A DNA stretch of 64,000 bases from Lithospermum erythrorhizon. Lineage: Eukaryota > Streptophyta > Magnoliopsida > Boraginales > Boraginaceae. Of this stretch, positions 1 through 12,303 are shown piece by piece. Position 1 is the stretch's first letter, and the number at the start of each line of letters is the position of its first letter. Under the pieces are notes generated by a model. The model was not told the DNA's origin and did no database searches. It worked only from the letters and a program-made list of their open reading frames with translations. The stretch covers positions 1,354,100 through 1,418,099 of the forward strand of contig JADFUC010000278.1 in the NCBI GenBank assembly GCA_019722365.1, given 5' to 3'. A program made the translations under genes and the position numbers.

Positions 1-419
1 ATTGATGTGACGAAAAATTTATTTAAACTTCTTGTTATAAAGGATTCAATGCATTTATCTTGTCTTTCTGTTTTTTTATTATAAATTATACGTTTCGTGA
101 TTAACTAAAGGCATTGTTTGATAAAATACTTTTTAGAATTATATTAATAATATTACTCATGGCAAAGTTTTTCATAAATTAGAGTAAATTGGGAGCGGAT
201 GGAGTATTAATTAATAACCGATTGTAGAGCGTGTATATATTTATTACTATCATGTTGGAAGAAGAGAACATAGTGACCAATTATAATTATTTTTTAATTT
301 GAAGGAACAATTTAATTTAATTCTAATAACAAAGGAGGAAACAACCATCTTATGGCATTTATTAAATTATAAGTTAAATAAGATATATAGATTAATTATT
401 TGCATGTTATTATCATAAT

Positions 420-1545
420 TGTAATGAGTATTAGTATTGAATTGTATTGAATTCTTATATAACTCCAATAATGAATGGAATATTATACTTATTTCTGAAT
501 AATAATGAGTCGTGTGTAACTCTGTCTGAGAGTTTAACTTTTTCACAAAAAATAATTCTTGTATTGAGTTGTATTAGTATAATGAATTAATTACTGCATA
601 AGTTATTACATGTATTACTAGCGGATTCTTGGCTATTTGTATTTCTCATATCTATTAATCTGAGTCATATAATTATGATAATAAATATAATAATATTAGT
701 TGAAATATTTTAGTTGGAAGAATAATATGTTTTTAATAAAAAATGAAAGAATCGCTGATTTTATCTAAACTTTTAGAAGATGTATAAATATAAAAATATT
801 TTAATCATAAGTTAAATCATATATTTTATTCAGGGTTTATAGAGTCAATCATATATTTTTTATTCCAAAGTTTGATAGAGGCCAATAATTATTGTGATAA
901 TAAAGGGTAATAATAAGATGCATTATAAATAATATGTTAGATTGTATTGAATTCATATGTAGCATCAAATAATGAATTGAATAACAACTAATTCAAAATA
1001 ATAATAATAGTGCTATGTAAGTCCATTCGAGAATGCAACTTTTTTCTCAAAATAATTAATTGTAATTGAATTGTATATTATTAGTATAATGAATTAATTG
1101 CAGATTTCTTTTATGTATTCTTAATGATTCTTGTCTCTTTGTATTTCTCATAGGTACTGTGTCTGATGATTGTACTGGTGGCGATAATAATGAATCTGAG
1201 ATGCTTAATTTTTAGTTGGAAAAAGCGATATGTTGTTAATAAAAAATGAAAGAATCGCTGATTTTATCTAAACTTTTAAAAGATGTATAAATATAGATGT
1301 TTTAATGCGTAAGTTAAATCATATTTTTAATTCGGGGTTTTATAAATGCGATAATTATTGTGATAATAAAGATAATAATAAGATAAATATAATTAATTTT
1401 AGTTGGAATGACAATATATCGCCAATAAAAAAATGAAAAGATAACGTTTTATTTAACCTTTAAAGTTATACAAATATAGATATTTTAATCATAGTTAAAT
1501 CAAATATGTTTTTTGTTAGGGCTTTATTTTAAAGAAAGTCTAACG
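420..1545. repeat. Diverged tandem duplication, about 503-bp period
   Basis: Two long copies run at about 420-920 and 930-1400, and a third partial copy follows near 1395-1545. The marker GAAAGAATCGCTGATTTTAT starts at 745 and again at 1248, an offset of 503. A weaker third match starts at 1435. Shared blocks include the stretch before it (TAATGAATTAATT, then TATTTCTCATA) and the stretch after it (AGATGTATAAATATA). Copies differ by many substitutions and small indels, so the duplication is old. Confidence 0.75.
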
Positions 1546-1604
1546 TTCTGTTTATTTATTATGGTGTGATGAAACGTGAATATCGTTGTAATATTCTGTA
1601 TGTT

Positions 1605-2250
1605 TAATAATAATATATTAAATAATAATATTCGAGTGATAAAACTCTTGATATTTTTATCAACCATAAAATGATTGTTATTATTAAAAGTTATAATTCT
1701 TTAACTTGATATTAAATTATTACTATTTGTGAATTAATGTCTAGTAATTAGAATAATTAGCACGTACAACCATCAAACCAGAGACTAAACAGGTTCGACA
1801 AACAAATATCATAGTCAATGAATTTTCGTGGAACTTTCTTTTGAAGCAAGAACTAGCATTAAGTCGATTTATTATTACGACCAGCGTGATTTGTTCATCT
1901 TTCTTTTTTCTTCTTCGAAACTGATCCTTCTTAGAAAGCAGTCAATGAGTTATTGTGAATCCACATTCTCTTCATGATCATTTTTTATGTGTCTAAGGTT
2001 GATAAAGAGTTGACCTCGCCATGACTTTTTAGCGTTAAGGAGGCCCTTCAGTCAAAGAAGAGAAATGGGCCTTGTTTTCCACGATACAGGCCACTTCTCT
2101 CAGTGAAAATGATGCTTAATAATATATTAAATAATATCTTGGGAATATATACAATTCTTACTATTTTATCAATCATAAAATAATTGTTATTATTAAAAGT
2201 AGTAATTCTTTTAACTTGATATTAAATTATTACTATTTGTGAATTAATGT
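1605..2250. repeat. Pair of about 135-bp direct repeats flanking a 370-bp block
   Basis: The segment at about 1605-1740 recurs at about 2115-2250. The shared core is TTGTTATTATTAAAAG followed by TTAACTTGATATTAAATTAT and TACTATTTGTGAATTAATGT. The offset of about 509 is close to the period of the upstream tandem array, so both may belong to one larger array that received an insertion. Confidence 0.7.
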
Positions 2251-2317
2251 GTATATTAATTAAATTATTTGAAGAGGGTGCATAAATGTATTTACAAAAA
2301 TAGAAGAAACATCCCAT

Positions 2318-2321
<4 letters not shown>

Positions 2322-2388
<67 letters not shown>
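2322..2388. repeat. TA dinucleotide microsatellite
   Basis: An uninterrupted run of about 33 TA units lies some 340 bp beyond the stop codon of the delta-subunit gene. Runs this long are usually polymorphic, and the exact length may be an assembly estimate. Confidence 0.95.
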
Positions 2389-2391
<3 letters not shown>

Positions 2392-2732
2392 TTTGAAGTT
2401 AACAAATAGTTTCACCTAATTTGGAAACAAATGATTATAGATTCATCGTGAATATTCCTCAAATTTTTGATTATTATAATCAATGTAAATGTCAATTTTA
2501 ATTAAGTTCCATCTCGACAAACTAAAAAATATCAAAAAACATATCCAGATAGGTAATGAAGAACATACAAAAACTTTGAAATATTACTCTCGAATATTAT
2601 AAAATATTAGATAAAGTAGCAGTGAAGTGAATCACTTAATTACATAATAATAATGGTTTACAAAAGATACCCTCAAAGGATAATAATAATAATATAAATT
2701 AGAAACATTAAAATGAAAACATAAACACCTCA

Positions 2733-3470
2733 TCAAACAGCCAATTGAATATCACCAAGATCAAGCTGAGCAGAAATCTCCTCAAGCTGCTTTTTGACAC
2801 TCATATCAATCAATTTTGACCCAGAATTCCCATACCTTATAGTAAATCCAGCAACAAGACTAGGATCAATCAATGTCTTGATCCTCACATTCTTGGCTCC
2901 TGTCAATTTCTGCACCCCTTTTGCAATTTGCGCCAAATGATCCGACTCCAATTTCACCACTGAACTCACTACTGCAACCTCAGTATTCGTCAATTTATTA
3001 TACACAACTTCAAATTCCTTCACGATTTCCTTAATTAATTCCACCCTTTTCATATCAATCAAAATGTTCAAGAAATTCGCCACGTGGGGTTTAAGCTCCG
3101 ATGATTTGGCTATGTCGTCGACGAAACTGCGTTTTGTCTCGATCGGGACAGTTGGGTTGTTGAAGAAGTTGTAGACGTCGGAGTTAGAGAAGAGTTGTTC
3201 GATTTTTTCGATGTCGGATTGGGTTTCTTCCAGAGTGTTGTTGGATTTCGCCACGTCAGCTAAGGCTGAAGCGTAGCTTCCTGCGGCGGAGCCGGCCATT
3301 GTGGCGCCTGATGCTCCGGTGGTTCTGCGGCGGCGGAGGGTGGTGATGGTGAGCTTGGGGAGCTTTAGGCCGCGGCTGGAGAGGGTGATTTTGGGGGGCG
3401 GGGTGGTGGTGGTGGTGGTGGGTGGTGATTGGGGGCGGAATGTGATGGTGGTTTGTTGTAGCGCCGCCAT
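2733..3470 (-). CDS. ATPD: Chloroplast ATP synthase delta subunit
   Basis: A single-exon gene for a 245-aa protein, the usual length for the plastid precursor. Residues 1 to about 58 are rich in Thr, Ser, Pro and Arg (poly-Thr near 18-23, RRRR near 46-49) with no acidic residues, as expected of a chloroplast transit peptide. The OSCP/delta domain follows, from about SYASALADVAK to the C-terminus, including the conserved segment with DPSLVAGFTIRYG near residues 203-215. The delta subunit sits on top of CF1 and ties the alpha3-beta3 head to the peripheral stalk of CF0 in the thylakoid membrane. The ATG at 3470 gives the only full transit peptide. The mitochondrial homologue is OSCP, but the targeting region and C-terminus fit the plastid form. 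No introns or lesions are visible. Confidence 0.95.
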   Translation of the reverse strand: MAALQQTTITFRPQSPPTTTTTTPPPKITLSSRGLKLPKLTITTLRRRRTTGASGATMAGSAAGSYASALADVAKSNNTLEETQSDIEKIEQLFSNSDVYNFFNNPTVPIETKRSFVDDIAKSSELKPHVANFLNILIDMKRVELIKEIVKEFEVVYNKLTNTEVAVVSSVVKLESDHLAQIAKGVQKLTGAKNVRIKTLIDPSLVAGFTIRYGNSGSKLIDMSVKKQLEEISAQLDLGDIQLAV

Positions 3471-3559
3471 TTTGTGATGGTTTTGGACAATATTATTGTA
3501 AGAAAATGTTGGTATGTGTGATTTTTGTACACTATTATTTTGTGGTGATAGAGATGGAG

Positions 3560-4944
3560 GGTTGAGATTGAGGGGTGTTATGGAGATGACGGTTGAGATT
3601 CGGTTTTGTTATCTTCATGTTATGGTTGAGGATGTAGTGTTATCTTGAAGAGATAAAGAATGTATAGTTGTGTATTTTGTGTGTTTAGGTACTGGGATCA
3701 ATTTATCCATCCATTCATCATTTCATAAGTTTAATTCATTTTTACTTTCCTTTTAGTTTGTTATGATAATAGGTAAAAACAGTTGTCTGATAAGTGAGAC
3801 TTACTCTTCTTTAATTAAATAAAAGTATGCTTGAGTTTTTAAACTGCTTTAATTGTTGTTAGCATATAACGTTGATTCTGAGAAAATGATTATTTGTCTG
3901 ATAAATTTGTAAAATTGAACTACTAATACATCAATGAAAGTCGAAAACTAAGTCTTTTTGCTTTTCAAACTTGGGAGATTGTTTATAGATTAATCTCACT
4001 TTGGTTGTCCCTTCACCAGGAACTTAGCACTCCATGTTGTTCCTCTATTTATTAAGGATTTGAATTTGCTAGGCCATTGACTAACGTTGGCATCGAGCTC
4101 CAACAATACATTAATTAGATAAAACCATTTCCACGCCCTCAGGTAGGACTATAAACACACTGAAACAGTAAAATTAATTATTAAAATAACTATTTTATTT
4201 CCTCACCACTATACTTACAAATAAGAGAGTTAAAGCAATAATTTCACATCAGATTAACTTATTGTTTGAGGAATTATTGTATAAGTTATCAGATAAGTTA
4301 TAGTTGGCCCCGCCATACGACCACCACACTGTGGTAAGTTCTTCGAGCATTGTTATATTCAAAAAATCTTATCAATCATTAGACCAATACTCCAGTAATC
4401 AGTTGTGCTTTACATGTGCACTTTTACGCCTAAGGTATCACTGATTGATTTGTCTCTAATTAATCACATGTCTTTCTGAGTTGCCCTTAAATTCTTCATA
4501 AGTTTAAGCTGATAAAAGAGAGACGTCCGTGATTGATCAATTGAATCATTACACTCACTCAGAGTCTTTGCAATTATAAATTATACTTTGGTCATTCATC
4601 TATAAGTTTCTTTGTGTGTTAGGATTAGTTTGTAATTGCAAGAGTCTTTGCAATTATAGAACAATAGAAGTTATTTTATTGAAATTATTAAAAGGAAAAT
4701 CCAAAAACATACTAAATAAATTATTCATTACACATACCAACATCTCTCAATCTCTTCTTTATTTGGATACACAACAGTATAGCAATCAATCGGGAAACTA
4801 AAAGTGACATTACAACTAATCAAGTGTATTTTACCTCATGTGTTATATCAAAAGTACATTGTGATACACGTCTTATTATTACCAAAACAAAACACTTAAT
4901 ACTAGTACTTTTGAAGTTTTAGGATGTAGCCAGTAAAAATAAAA
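3560..4944. other. Intergenic region between ATPD and laccase
   Basis: This stretch separates the divergent 5' end of ATPD from the 3' end of the minus-strand laccase. I see no conserved coding sequence or RNA gene. A 61-codon open frame at 4616-4801 has no recognisable features. The part next to 3471-3700 should hold the ATPD 5' leader and promoter, but no convincing TATA element stands out. Confidence 0.5.
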
Positions 4945-7900
4945 TCAACAAGGAGGCATGTCCGGTGGTGGTGGCAATATTGTCTCTGATGACCCTGGTC
5001 CATTTTTCACTATGAATACCATTTCCATTCCCCAAGTTATATGACGTTCGAAATGACAATGCAACAACCACACCCCTACAAAAAATTCCAAATACTTATT
5101 TATCGAGTTAGTTGTCAATATAGTCCTAGATAGTGTGATTTTGACATAATTTGGTTCCAGATAATTAATGACACTATTGCAAATTAATCTCTAAAAAATT
5201 GGTACAACGCTATTGCAAATCGAGGCCAATGTGCAGTATTTGTCGGCTTTCCGAGGGCATCTTATATTGCAGCCGCGTATAGCATTTTTGGGGCCCAAGT
5301 GATACGATCTGCTTAACGATAATGAAAAGCCGTCTGCTGATTCTATTTATCTCGGTATACGGATAATTATCACGTTGTTATCAGCACAATTGTATAATAT
5401 CATTGGGTAAAAATCGATTATCAATATATATGCAATTAATAATAATAACTAACTAAATATATGACTATTCAGAATCAAAACATGGACATACCAGGATTGT
5501 TGGCTATGAATCTAATAGCTGCCCAACCACTTCGAGGAACCACAAATGTATTCATGTAAGGAGGATCAACAAGATTATACCTCAAAGGATCCGTTGTTTT
5601 ATTGAAATTCCCTAAACCTTCTCCAACCACATAAAAACTATGGCCATGTAAATGCATAGGATGATCAATCCCACCAACAACATTTGTCCCTTGCAAAATA
5701 AGCTCCACGGAACTATTATATTCAAGAACTTTTACCTCTGTTGTCTGCCTAGGAAGCTGAAATTCTATAGGAACAAATTGGGATGTGAAGTTGAAAAACA
5801 GCTCAGGAAATCGAGGAAATGAAGCATTATACACTCCAGCAATGTTGTTATAATACGCTTGGAGGATTGAAATTTGAGGCTCAACCCAACTTAAGTTACT
5901 CACACTAGCAGCAAACCTAGAACCATTTGGACCGTCACATGAACTATCTGGGCACGGCAATGAATTAATAGCAAGGGTGAAGAATAGGTTTTTGGTCACA
6001 TTGTTTGGGACATCAACAGGGTGATCTTTACTTGCTAGGCTTCTAAGACTAGAGGTGTAATTGAACACCGCCATGGTGTCGTTGACTACTGGGAGTCTCG
6101 GGATGAGGGGTGGCGATGAGGCGGTGTAGTTCCCGACATATTCAACTACTGCGGTGGTGGTGGTGTTGTCGAATTGAATTTGAAGGAGGCTTTGATATGG
6201 TTTACTGGCCATGCAATAGTGGTCAGGGTTTTGGTTGGCAAATAACAAGAAATCCATGGTTTGGCCAGGGGCTATAGCTATGTAACTTGTGTTGAATGGC
6301 TTAAGATAAGCACCATCTGCTCCTACTACTGTTAATTGGTGTTTGGCCACTGAAAAGAACATGATGTTGTTCATTACTGCATTCACCATCCGGATTAGAT
6401 ATGTTTTCCCCTGTTCCACTGATATCTTGAATACATCTGCAATTAAAACAAGTTTTGGAGATCAATTTGTTACATTCTGTTATATTAAACTAACTGAATC
6501 TAATAATATAGCAGCTCTTTCTAGGATGGAGTACTTTTGAATTACTTCAAAATATTACCAATTCATTCATGCTGTATCAAGTAAGATCCCCATAATATCA
6601 TACCAATAAATTGTTGGAAAATTTTGATTTAAAGTTGATTGCAAAATTCACATTTTAATTGGTTGTTTGATTTATCATTGTATTAATCGATAATTTTCAT
6701 AATTCTAAAATAGAATATCGTGAATGGATGATCCAATTACATGAATATTGATTATTGATAAAGTATGTTCGCATATTATTTTAACATGACAATATTACTA
6801 GTAATTCAGATCAAACCTGTGCATTTTTATTAACATCATAAAGTTGATTAAAATTTTCATTAGCCTAAAATAACATTATTGGAAAGAAAATACTAATTGG
6901 AAAATGAAAATGGAACTATGGAAAAGGCTATGTGATTCTTTCCAGTGTAGCTGGTGTTAGGTTGATGATCATGGACTTGGTATCAATCATGGAAGGGGCT
7001 AGAAACTCATGGAAACATTATTTCCAATGATTTAGTGGTGTCTCCAATTACGAGTATGTCCTTTCAGTTTGATTAAGACATTTCCATTACATCATATAGT
7101 CAATTGAGAAATTTGATGAATCTGTTAACTAATTGTTCATTTTCCTAGACAACATAGATAGTTATTGAAAGGTGTTTTGAAGTGGAAAAAATCGAGACGA
7201 AATTAAAATTGTATATTTATCTTTGTTTTTAAATTGACTTATTTATGAATTTTATGTTCTTGTTAAATATTGTAGTTTATATTGTTCGTTTAGCCGGTTG
7301 TTGAGAGGCTTTAAAGTAAAGTCAACAATTGATCAACTCTTTCGCCGCCAGAGAGCTTACCCAGCCAGTCGGAAGAACTCTCTGGTATGTGACATGCATG
7401 TCCTCATCGGTAAAATAGTAATTTCACACATAACCTATTAAATAAAAATAAAATAAGTTGATATCTCTCCCCACACCCCCCACCACCATGTCAATGCTCT
7501 CATTTTCCCTCCAATCATCACTTGCATTGAATTATTGAATTTGATGAACTCCACAGATCTGAATTTCCAATCTCAAATGCATTCTCCATTCATGCTTAAG
7601 CTCACTCCCATGATTCTCTCCATTACCAGAACTGCTTTCAACCTCTTCTCCGCCGCCTCTTCTTCCACCACCACCGCCGCCGTTTCTACTTTTCCGGCCA
7701 AACCCATTTCAGAATCTCAGCCATTTAAGCCTCCACAAAAAACTAAGGCTTCAATAAAAATAAAAAATACTAAGCCAAGTTCAGCTCTTTCTTGTTCCAC
7801 CACCACCGCCGTTTTAAATATTCCGGCGAAACCCATTTTAGCTCTTGAACCAACTGAGTCACCACAAAAGCCCAAATCTTCAACGAGAATAAAAAATATT

Positions 7901-10341
7901 TCAGCAGCTTCTTGTTTCCTACCACCTCCCTCATCCTCCGCCGCCGCTGTTTTGAATATTCCGGTGAAAGCCATTTTAGCTCCTGAGCCAATTGAGGTTC
8001 CAACAATGACAAAATCTTCAATAAGAGTTAAGACTAGTAAGGCAGTTTCAGAGGCTTTGCTTAAGGGGAATTGGTTGGACCGGAGCATTGACATGGTGGT
8101 GGTGGCCCGTGGGGAAGGGGCCCAGGTGGTGATCAGTGCTGGTGTCTAAATCCATTTTATTTTTTCGAACAGTTTAGATGTGAAAATTCTTATTTTACTT
8201 GGGGAGGGCATTAATGCGTCGCGTGGATTGATCTTGGATTGTTTTCTGCTGAAATCTGACAGTCCAGAAATAAAAGAAATAGATATAAAATAATGAGAGT
8301 GTGTGAATGAAATTCATACAAAATTGTGAATTGAATGAATGAGGAGCATGGGTAAATATAAGTGATCGTTTGAACTTTCTTAATCAACGTCAATCATTTT
8401 ACTAAATATGCTTTTTTAAGTTATACTATACGGAGTATATTCTTGTCTTGTTTCCTTTTTCTTGTTTTCTCTCATTTAATTCCACTTGATTACAGGTTGT
8501 AATCTAGATAGGGGTAATATATGACTTTTCCATAGCTAACTCACATATGGAAATAATTAATTAAAACTTTAATTAAGTGATATTACTTGTAATAGAAAAT
8601 AAATGTCGAATTAATTATCAATTTGATTCTATTAAATATCACTTACATATTATTTTGATCATTTGAAGTCAAAACAATATCACTATATTAAGGACTAAAT
8701 ATGAAAAACACAACCACTTAATGGGATCGAATCACAATTCAACTATATTTATTTACTAGTACTAAATAAAAACTAAACTCAACAAATACCTGTCTCAGAG
8801 CAGGGATACAAGACTCCAGGTTGACCATTGATCGTGTAAGCATCGGAGACATTGGGGTCACCTCCACGCCGGAGGAAGTCTTCAAGAATAGCTTGTACAT
8901 CAGCTCGAAACCACTCAGCTATAATGACAAAACCATGATTTCAGAAAATTGGCTCTGGAGCTATGTATGTTTTGTCTGGAAAGACGTAACTACGTAAGTG
9001 AAAAAGCGTGCACAAATAGTTTCCTCATTTACTTCTTTTCTTTTTATATCCACTTTCAATTTGTTTGTGCAACTTAAGAACAACAATTAAATGTGGGAAT
9101 CAAGCAATATTTCGTTGTATGTCTACCTATGATAATGGGAACATCTGCTTGAGGCTTAGGAAAAGGGTAAGTAGTTCCATTTTTGGGCTTCACAACAAGA
9201 GCGCCATGCACGGTTGCTCTAGACCAATCGCTATGTGCATGCCACCAAAGTGTTCCGATCTCATCCGATAAAACAATTCTTTGGCTAAAATTGGCCCCTG
9301 GCTGAATTGGGCATTGAGTTATGTATTCAGGACCATCCGACCATGGGTAACGTATTTGCTTTACTCCATGCCTAAAATAGAGTAAATCACATTTGAGTTA
9401 GCTTCTTCAAACTCGAATTGCTACCATACTTATTGCTATATATCAGACAAAATCATCCTATTTCTATTACAACTTTGGAGTATACTTTTGATACGTAACT
9501 AATAAGTTTAGTGGACTTTAAACAAGCTAAATTTTAAATTAAAATAAGTATTTCATTTAGTATGCAATATGAGTCTATATTAAAATCAATTGATTATAGA
9601 TAGATAAATTTAATATCATATAAAATATTTCGTATGATTTGACGACATCTCAATATGGGACAAGTCTTCTTTTAATACTCTCTCGCATGTAAAATACGAT
9701 TTTTCGGTAATTACGTGGACGAAATCGAATTACTGACTCACCTCTCTAGATACCATGTAAATAAGAGTCAATGAGGATCTATCGTCTAAAACTAATTATT
9801 AACAGCTCATATACTTTTACATATTTAATGTGATACGAATTTCCTTTCAATACAATTATGTTACGTGTGTCTTCTTCTTTTGAACATATGAATATATATG
9901 TGGTATATATATGCGACAAACACAACAACCATTTTAGTCGTGGTTTAATAACTAGAAGATAGATCGAGATGGGAAATACATATACCAGTGAATGGTGATA
10001 TTTTGAGGTCCCTGATTAACGATGGTGACGAGAATTGTATCTCCTTCTTCAACATACAAAGTTGGCCCTGGAAATTCTCCATTTACAGTCAATATGCTCT
10101 TGCTTTTGCAAAGCCTGGTGAAATTTGCTTCTCTCACCTACCAAATTGTAAAATTACTAAAGTGGTTAATATAATACTCCGTAATATTTACCAACCAACT
10201 ATAAAGAGATCGATCTATAAACATAAAAAAAAACTTACGTACCACATATCTGGGATGATGAATAGTAGCATGAGTACTAGGTAAGAGGCTACAAAAAAGA
10301 ACAAGAAGAAAACCAACAAGTTGCAAGAAGAGTTGCTTCAT
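4945..10341 (-). CDS. Laccase (multicopper oxidase), secreted
   Basis: Six exons join in phase: 10341-10243, 10137-9986, 9371-9127, 8918-8790, 6436-5492 and 5075-4945, giving 1701 nt and 566 aa. All junctions are GT-AG. A hydrophobic signal peptide opens the protein. The four copper-binding segments are present: HWHG across the exon 2/3 junction, [18 protein letters not shown], and HCHFERH near the C-terminus. Ten residues after the copper-site Cys is a Met, which implies an axial Met ligand and a lower-potential T1 copper. Laccases oxidise phenolics, including monolignols and flavonoids, in the cell wall with O2 as acceptor. The [16 protein letters not shown] and [12 protein letters not shown] segments point to the LAC14/LAC15-type clade, from memory of the family. 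Many N-glycosylation sequons occur. The upstream TTG at 10357 is not the start; the ATG at 10341 begins the signal peptide. Intron 4 (6437-8789) holds a plus-strand ORF. Confidence 0.95.
7544..8149 (+). CDS. Unrecognised repeat protein nested in laccase intron
   Basis: An uninterrupted 201-codon frame lies on the opposite strand inside laccase intron 4. I do not recognise a family. The protein holds three tandem units of about 43 residues. Each has a Ser/Thr/Ala stretch, then a core like [19 protein letters not shown], then a basic end like [10 protein letters not shown]. The units lie near residues 38-85, 86-128 and 129-172. The tail, with [20 protein letters not shown], differs from the repeats. 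The protein is basic and low-complexity, without a clear signal peptide or membrane span. The frame also opens at a TTG at 7535, but the first ATG is 7544. The repeats keep a common frame, which favours real coding, but a chance open frame across a non-coding tandem repeat is possible. No intron is evident. Confidence 0.5.
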   Translation: MNSTDLNFQSQMHSPFMLKLTPMILSITRTAFNLFSAASSSTTTAAVSTFPAKPISESQPFKPPQKTKASIKIKNTKPSSALSCSTTTAVLNIPAKPILALEPTESPQKPKSSTRIKNISAASCFLPPPSSSAAAVLNIPVKAILAPEPIEVPTMTKSSIRVKTSKAVSEALLKGNWLDRSIDMVVVARGEGAQVVISAGV

Positions 10342-11039
10342 TATTATGGACAACAACAATTTTCCAATTTCTCAACTCTTCTTTTGGTGTCTACGAATTT
10401 TCTATATCTTTAACTTGTTAAGACTACTTACCAATAATAATGTAATAAGTGTATGTAAAGATGCTCCGAATGGACAAAAGGCAACGGAATGTCTTATTGA
10501 TTGGTTAATGAAAACTATAGCAATATTAAGCTACCACGTCACTCTACAGCTTCATAATTTTCTTTGATCTGATTGTCAAAATAGATGTCGTTCCAAGTCC
10601 TACAGTAATATTTATCGTTTCTCAATTATAATTGTGAGCTAGAAATAGTTTTGAAACTAACAAAAATTTGATTAGTTGCTTGGTAGTCTTGAATCACGCA
10701 CAATAATCTCGATCATCGTCATCAGTATATATGTTATCATTTCAGTTGATATTTTTTTCTCTTTTCAAAGTAATACGAGTATTTAAAAATAAATAAATCT
10801 AATTCTTGTTATTATAAGAAATTGAACATGAGTTCCATATTACAAGTAATACTCGTTAACACTAACCTAACCGGCCCAATGGTTCAAGTCAAAATTTTAA
10901 CTATGAATTGAATAACTTTGTATTCGTTCTTTAGTACTTATCAAAATATAAAAACAATATCATTGTACTAATTTCAAAACCTTTTCATAATTTTTTTTAA
11001 AAAATTCCGATAACGTGGTATAAATCATTCATGATCCAT
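10342..11039. other. Upstream region of laccase, no gene seen
   Basis: AT-rich sequence between the laccase start codon and a decayed retrotransposon. It should include the laccase promoter. Open frames here (for example 10346-10567) look random and lack conserved motifs. Confidence 0.5.
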
Positions 11040-12303
11040 AGTTTGAATTTTGAAGGCCGAGCTAAGTGCACGTGGTTGAATGGGTTTATCTATTGTTTAT
11101 TGGATCAAACCCGTAGGCATGATTACTCTTACGTTGTCGGGACATGGTTGGAGATATGGGTCAGGCATATGTAAGATCTTCAGATATTAGTCTCGGTAGA
11201 GTTAGGGACTTTGGCATATGTCGGGCTTATTTTACAAGTTGTAATATTATTATTATTGTTGGGCTCTTTGTATAGTTAGCCCGGTAGGTTATATTGTAAA
11301 GTGTATATAATATTTGTGAAGCAATAATAATCAGTTGAGAGCTTGTTATTTTACATGGGATTAGAGCTTGTCTGGCCGGGGCAAAAAATCCTCTACTTTC
11401 TCTAATTTTTCGAACACCCCCCCTCGCAGCCCGACAGCCCCGCTTCCTACCAGATGTCGGCCAGGTGAGCCCGTGATGCGTCGGCTCCGGCGGGCGCGCC
11501 GCTACCCAGACAGTCTGACTCTCCGTTTATTTAAGCTCTAATGATAATCCGAGGTATGTGTAGTACACTATTCTTTTCTGAGGGAAATAACTATGATGAT
11601 TGGTCCAAATCGTTGCATTTGTCCTTGATTGCTCGCATAAAATTTGGTTTTATTGATGGGTCGGTGGATAAACCCGTCACTGGTACTTTGGTTGCTAATT
11701 AGCGGTATGACTATGCTTGATCGATGGATCTTGAACACTGATTGACTTTCGTCCTCGGGAAGACTATACATTTTGAGGCTCGTCCGTTGTAGTTATACTA
11801 GCGTCGTTTTGATGTTGGTAGTGTTGCTAAATGTGACGATTAAAAGCTGCTGCAATGCGAATGTGATATTACTTGTGTCTATTAGGCGATTTACTTTGGT
11901 AAACTTGATGTCTATTAGGATAGATGTACATATGAAGTCACATCACGTCGTGTGTGTGGTTTACGCATTTTGTGATTTGGGCGAAAAATTCCAACAGAAG
12001 CAGGATAATGATCGTTTGCATGATTTTTTGTGTGGAATTTATGTTGAACGTTTCGGGGCTTTACGATCTTCTTTGCTTTCTCAAGACCCTCCTCCTACAC
12101 TTGATCGGGCTTATCATGCTATGTTACAGGAGGAACAACTTCAGAGTCACCGGGTAGTTGCTCCGGATCGTGACGCAGCCATGGCAATGGCGATTCAATC
12201 TTCTTCCCGTCAGTCATCGAGGCCTGATACTCGTTCCAAAGGTAACCTCTCGTGCATATTTTGTCATAGTTCTGAAATAAACCCGTTAAGCTTAAGCGAT
12301 TGA
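11040..12303 (+). mobile_element. Decayed Ty1-copia element, LTR end and gag
   Basis: The segment at about 11575-11700 reads YDDWSKSLHLSLIARIKFGF and then IDGSVDKPV, the N-terminal gag pattern of plant Ty1-copia elements. After frame breaks, 11965-12160 reads DNDRLHDFLCGIYVERFGAL and then PTLDRAYHAMLQEEQ, the conserved middle of the same gag. Upstream, near 11350-11365, GGGATTAGAGCTTG resembles a degraded initiator-Met primer-binding site (TGGTATCAGAGC). The sequence before it, about 11040-11350, is a likely LTR remnant, with edges uncertain. Several stops interrupt the gag, and no pol follows, so the copy is dead and truncated. Confidence 0.75.

Larger units (their letters stand above)
1..2700. 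other. Gene-free AT-rich flank with direct repeats
   Basis: No credible coding sequence is present. The stretch is very AT-rich and built partly of long diverged direct repeats, listed separately, plus a TA microsatellite. A less AT-rich block at about 1741-2110 lies between two copies of one repeat and resembles nothing I recognise. Confidence 0.6.

Noticed and set aside
5365..5395. ATCACGTTGTTATCAGCAC resembling a copia primer-binding site, in the last laccase intron
   Set aside because: No LTR or gag/pol remnants lie around it, and the intron is only 416 bp long.
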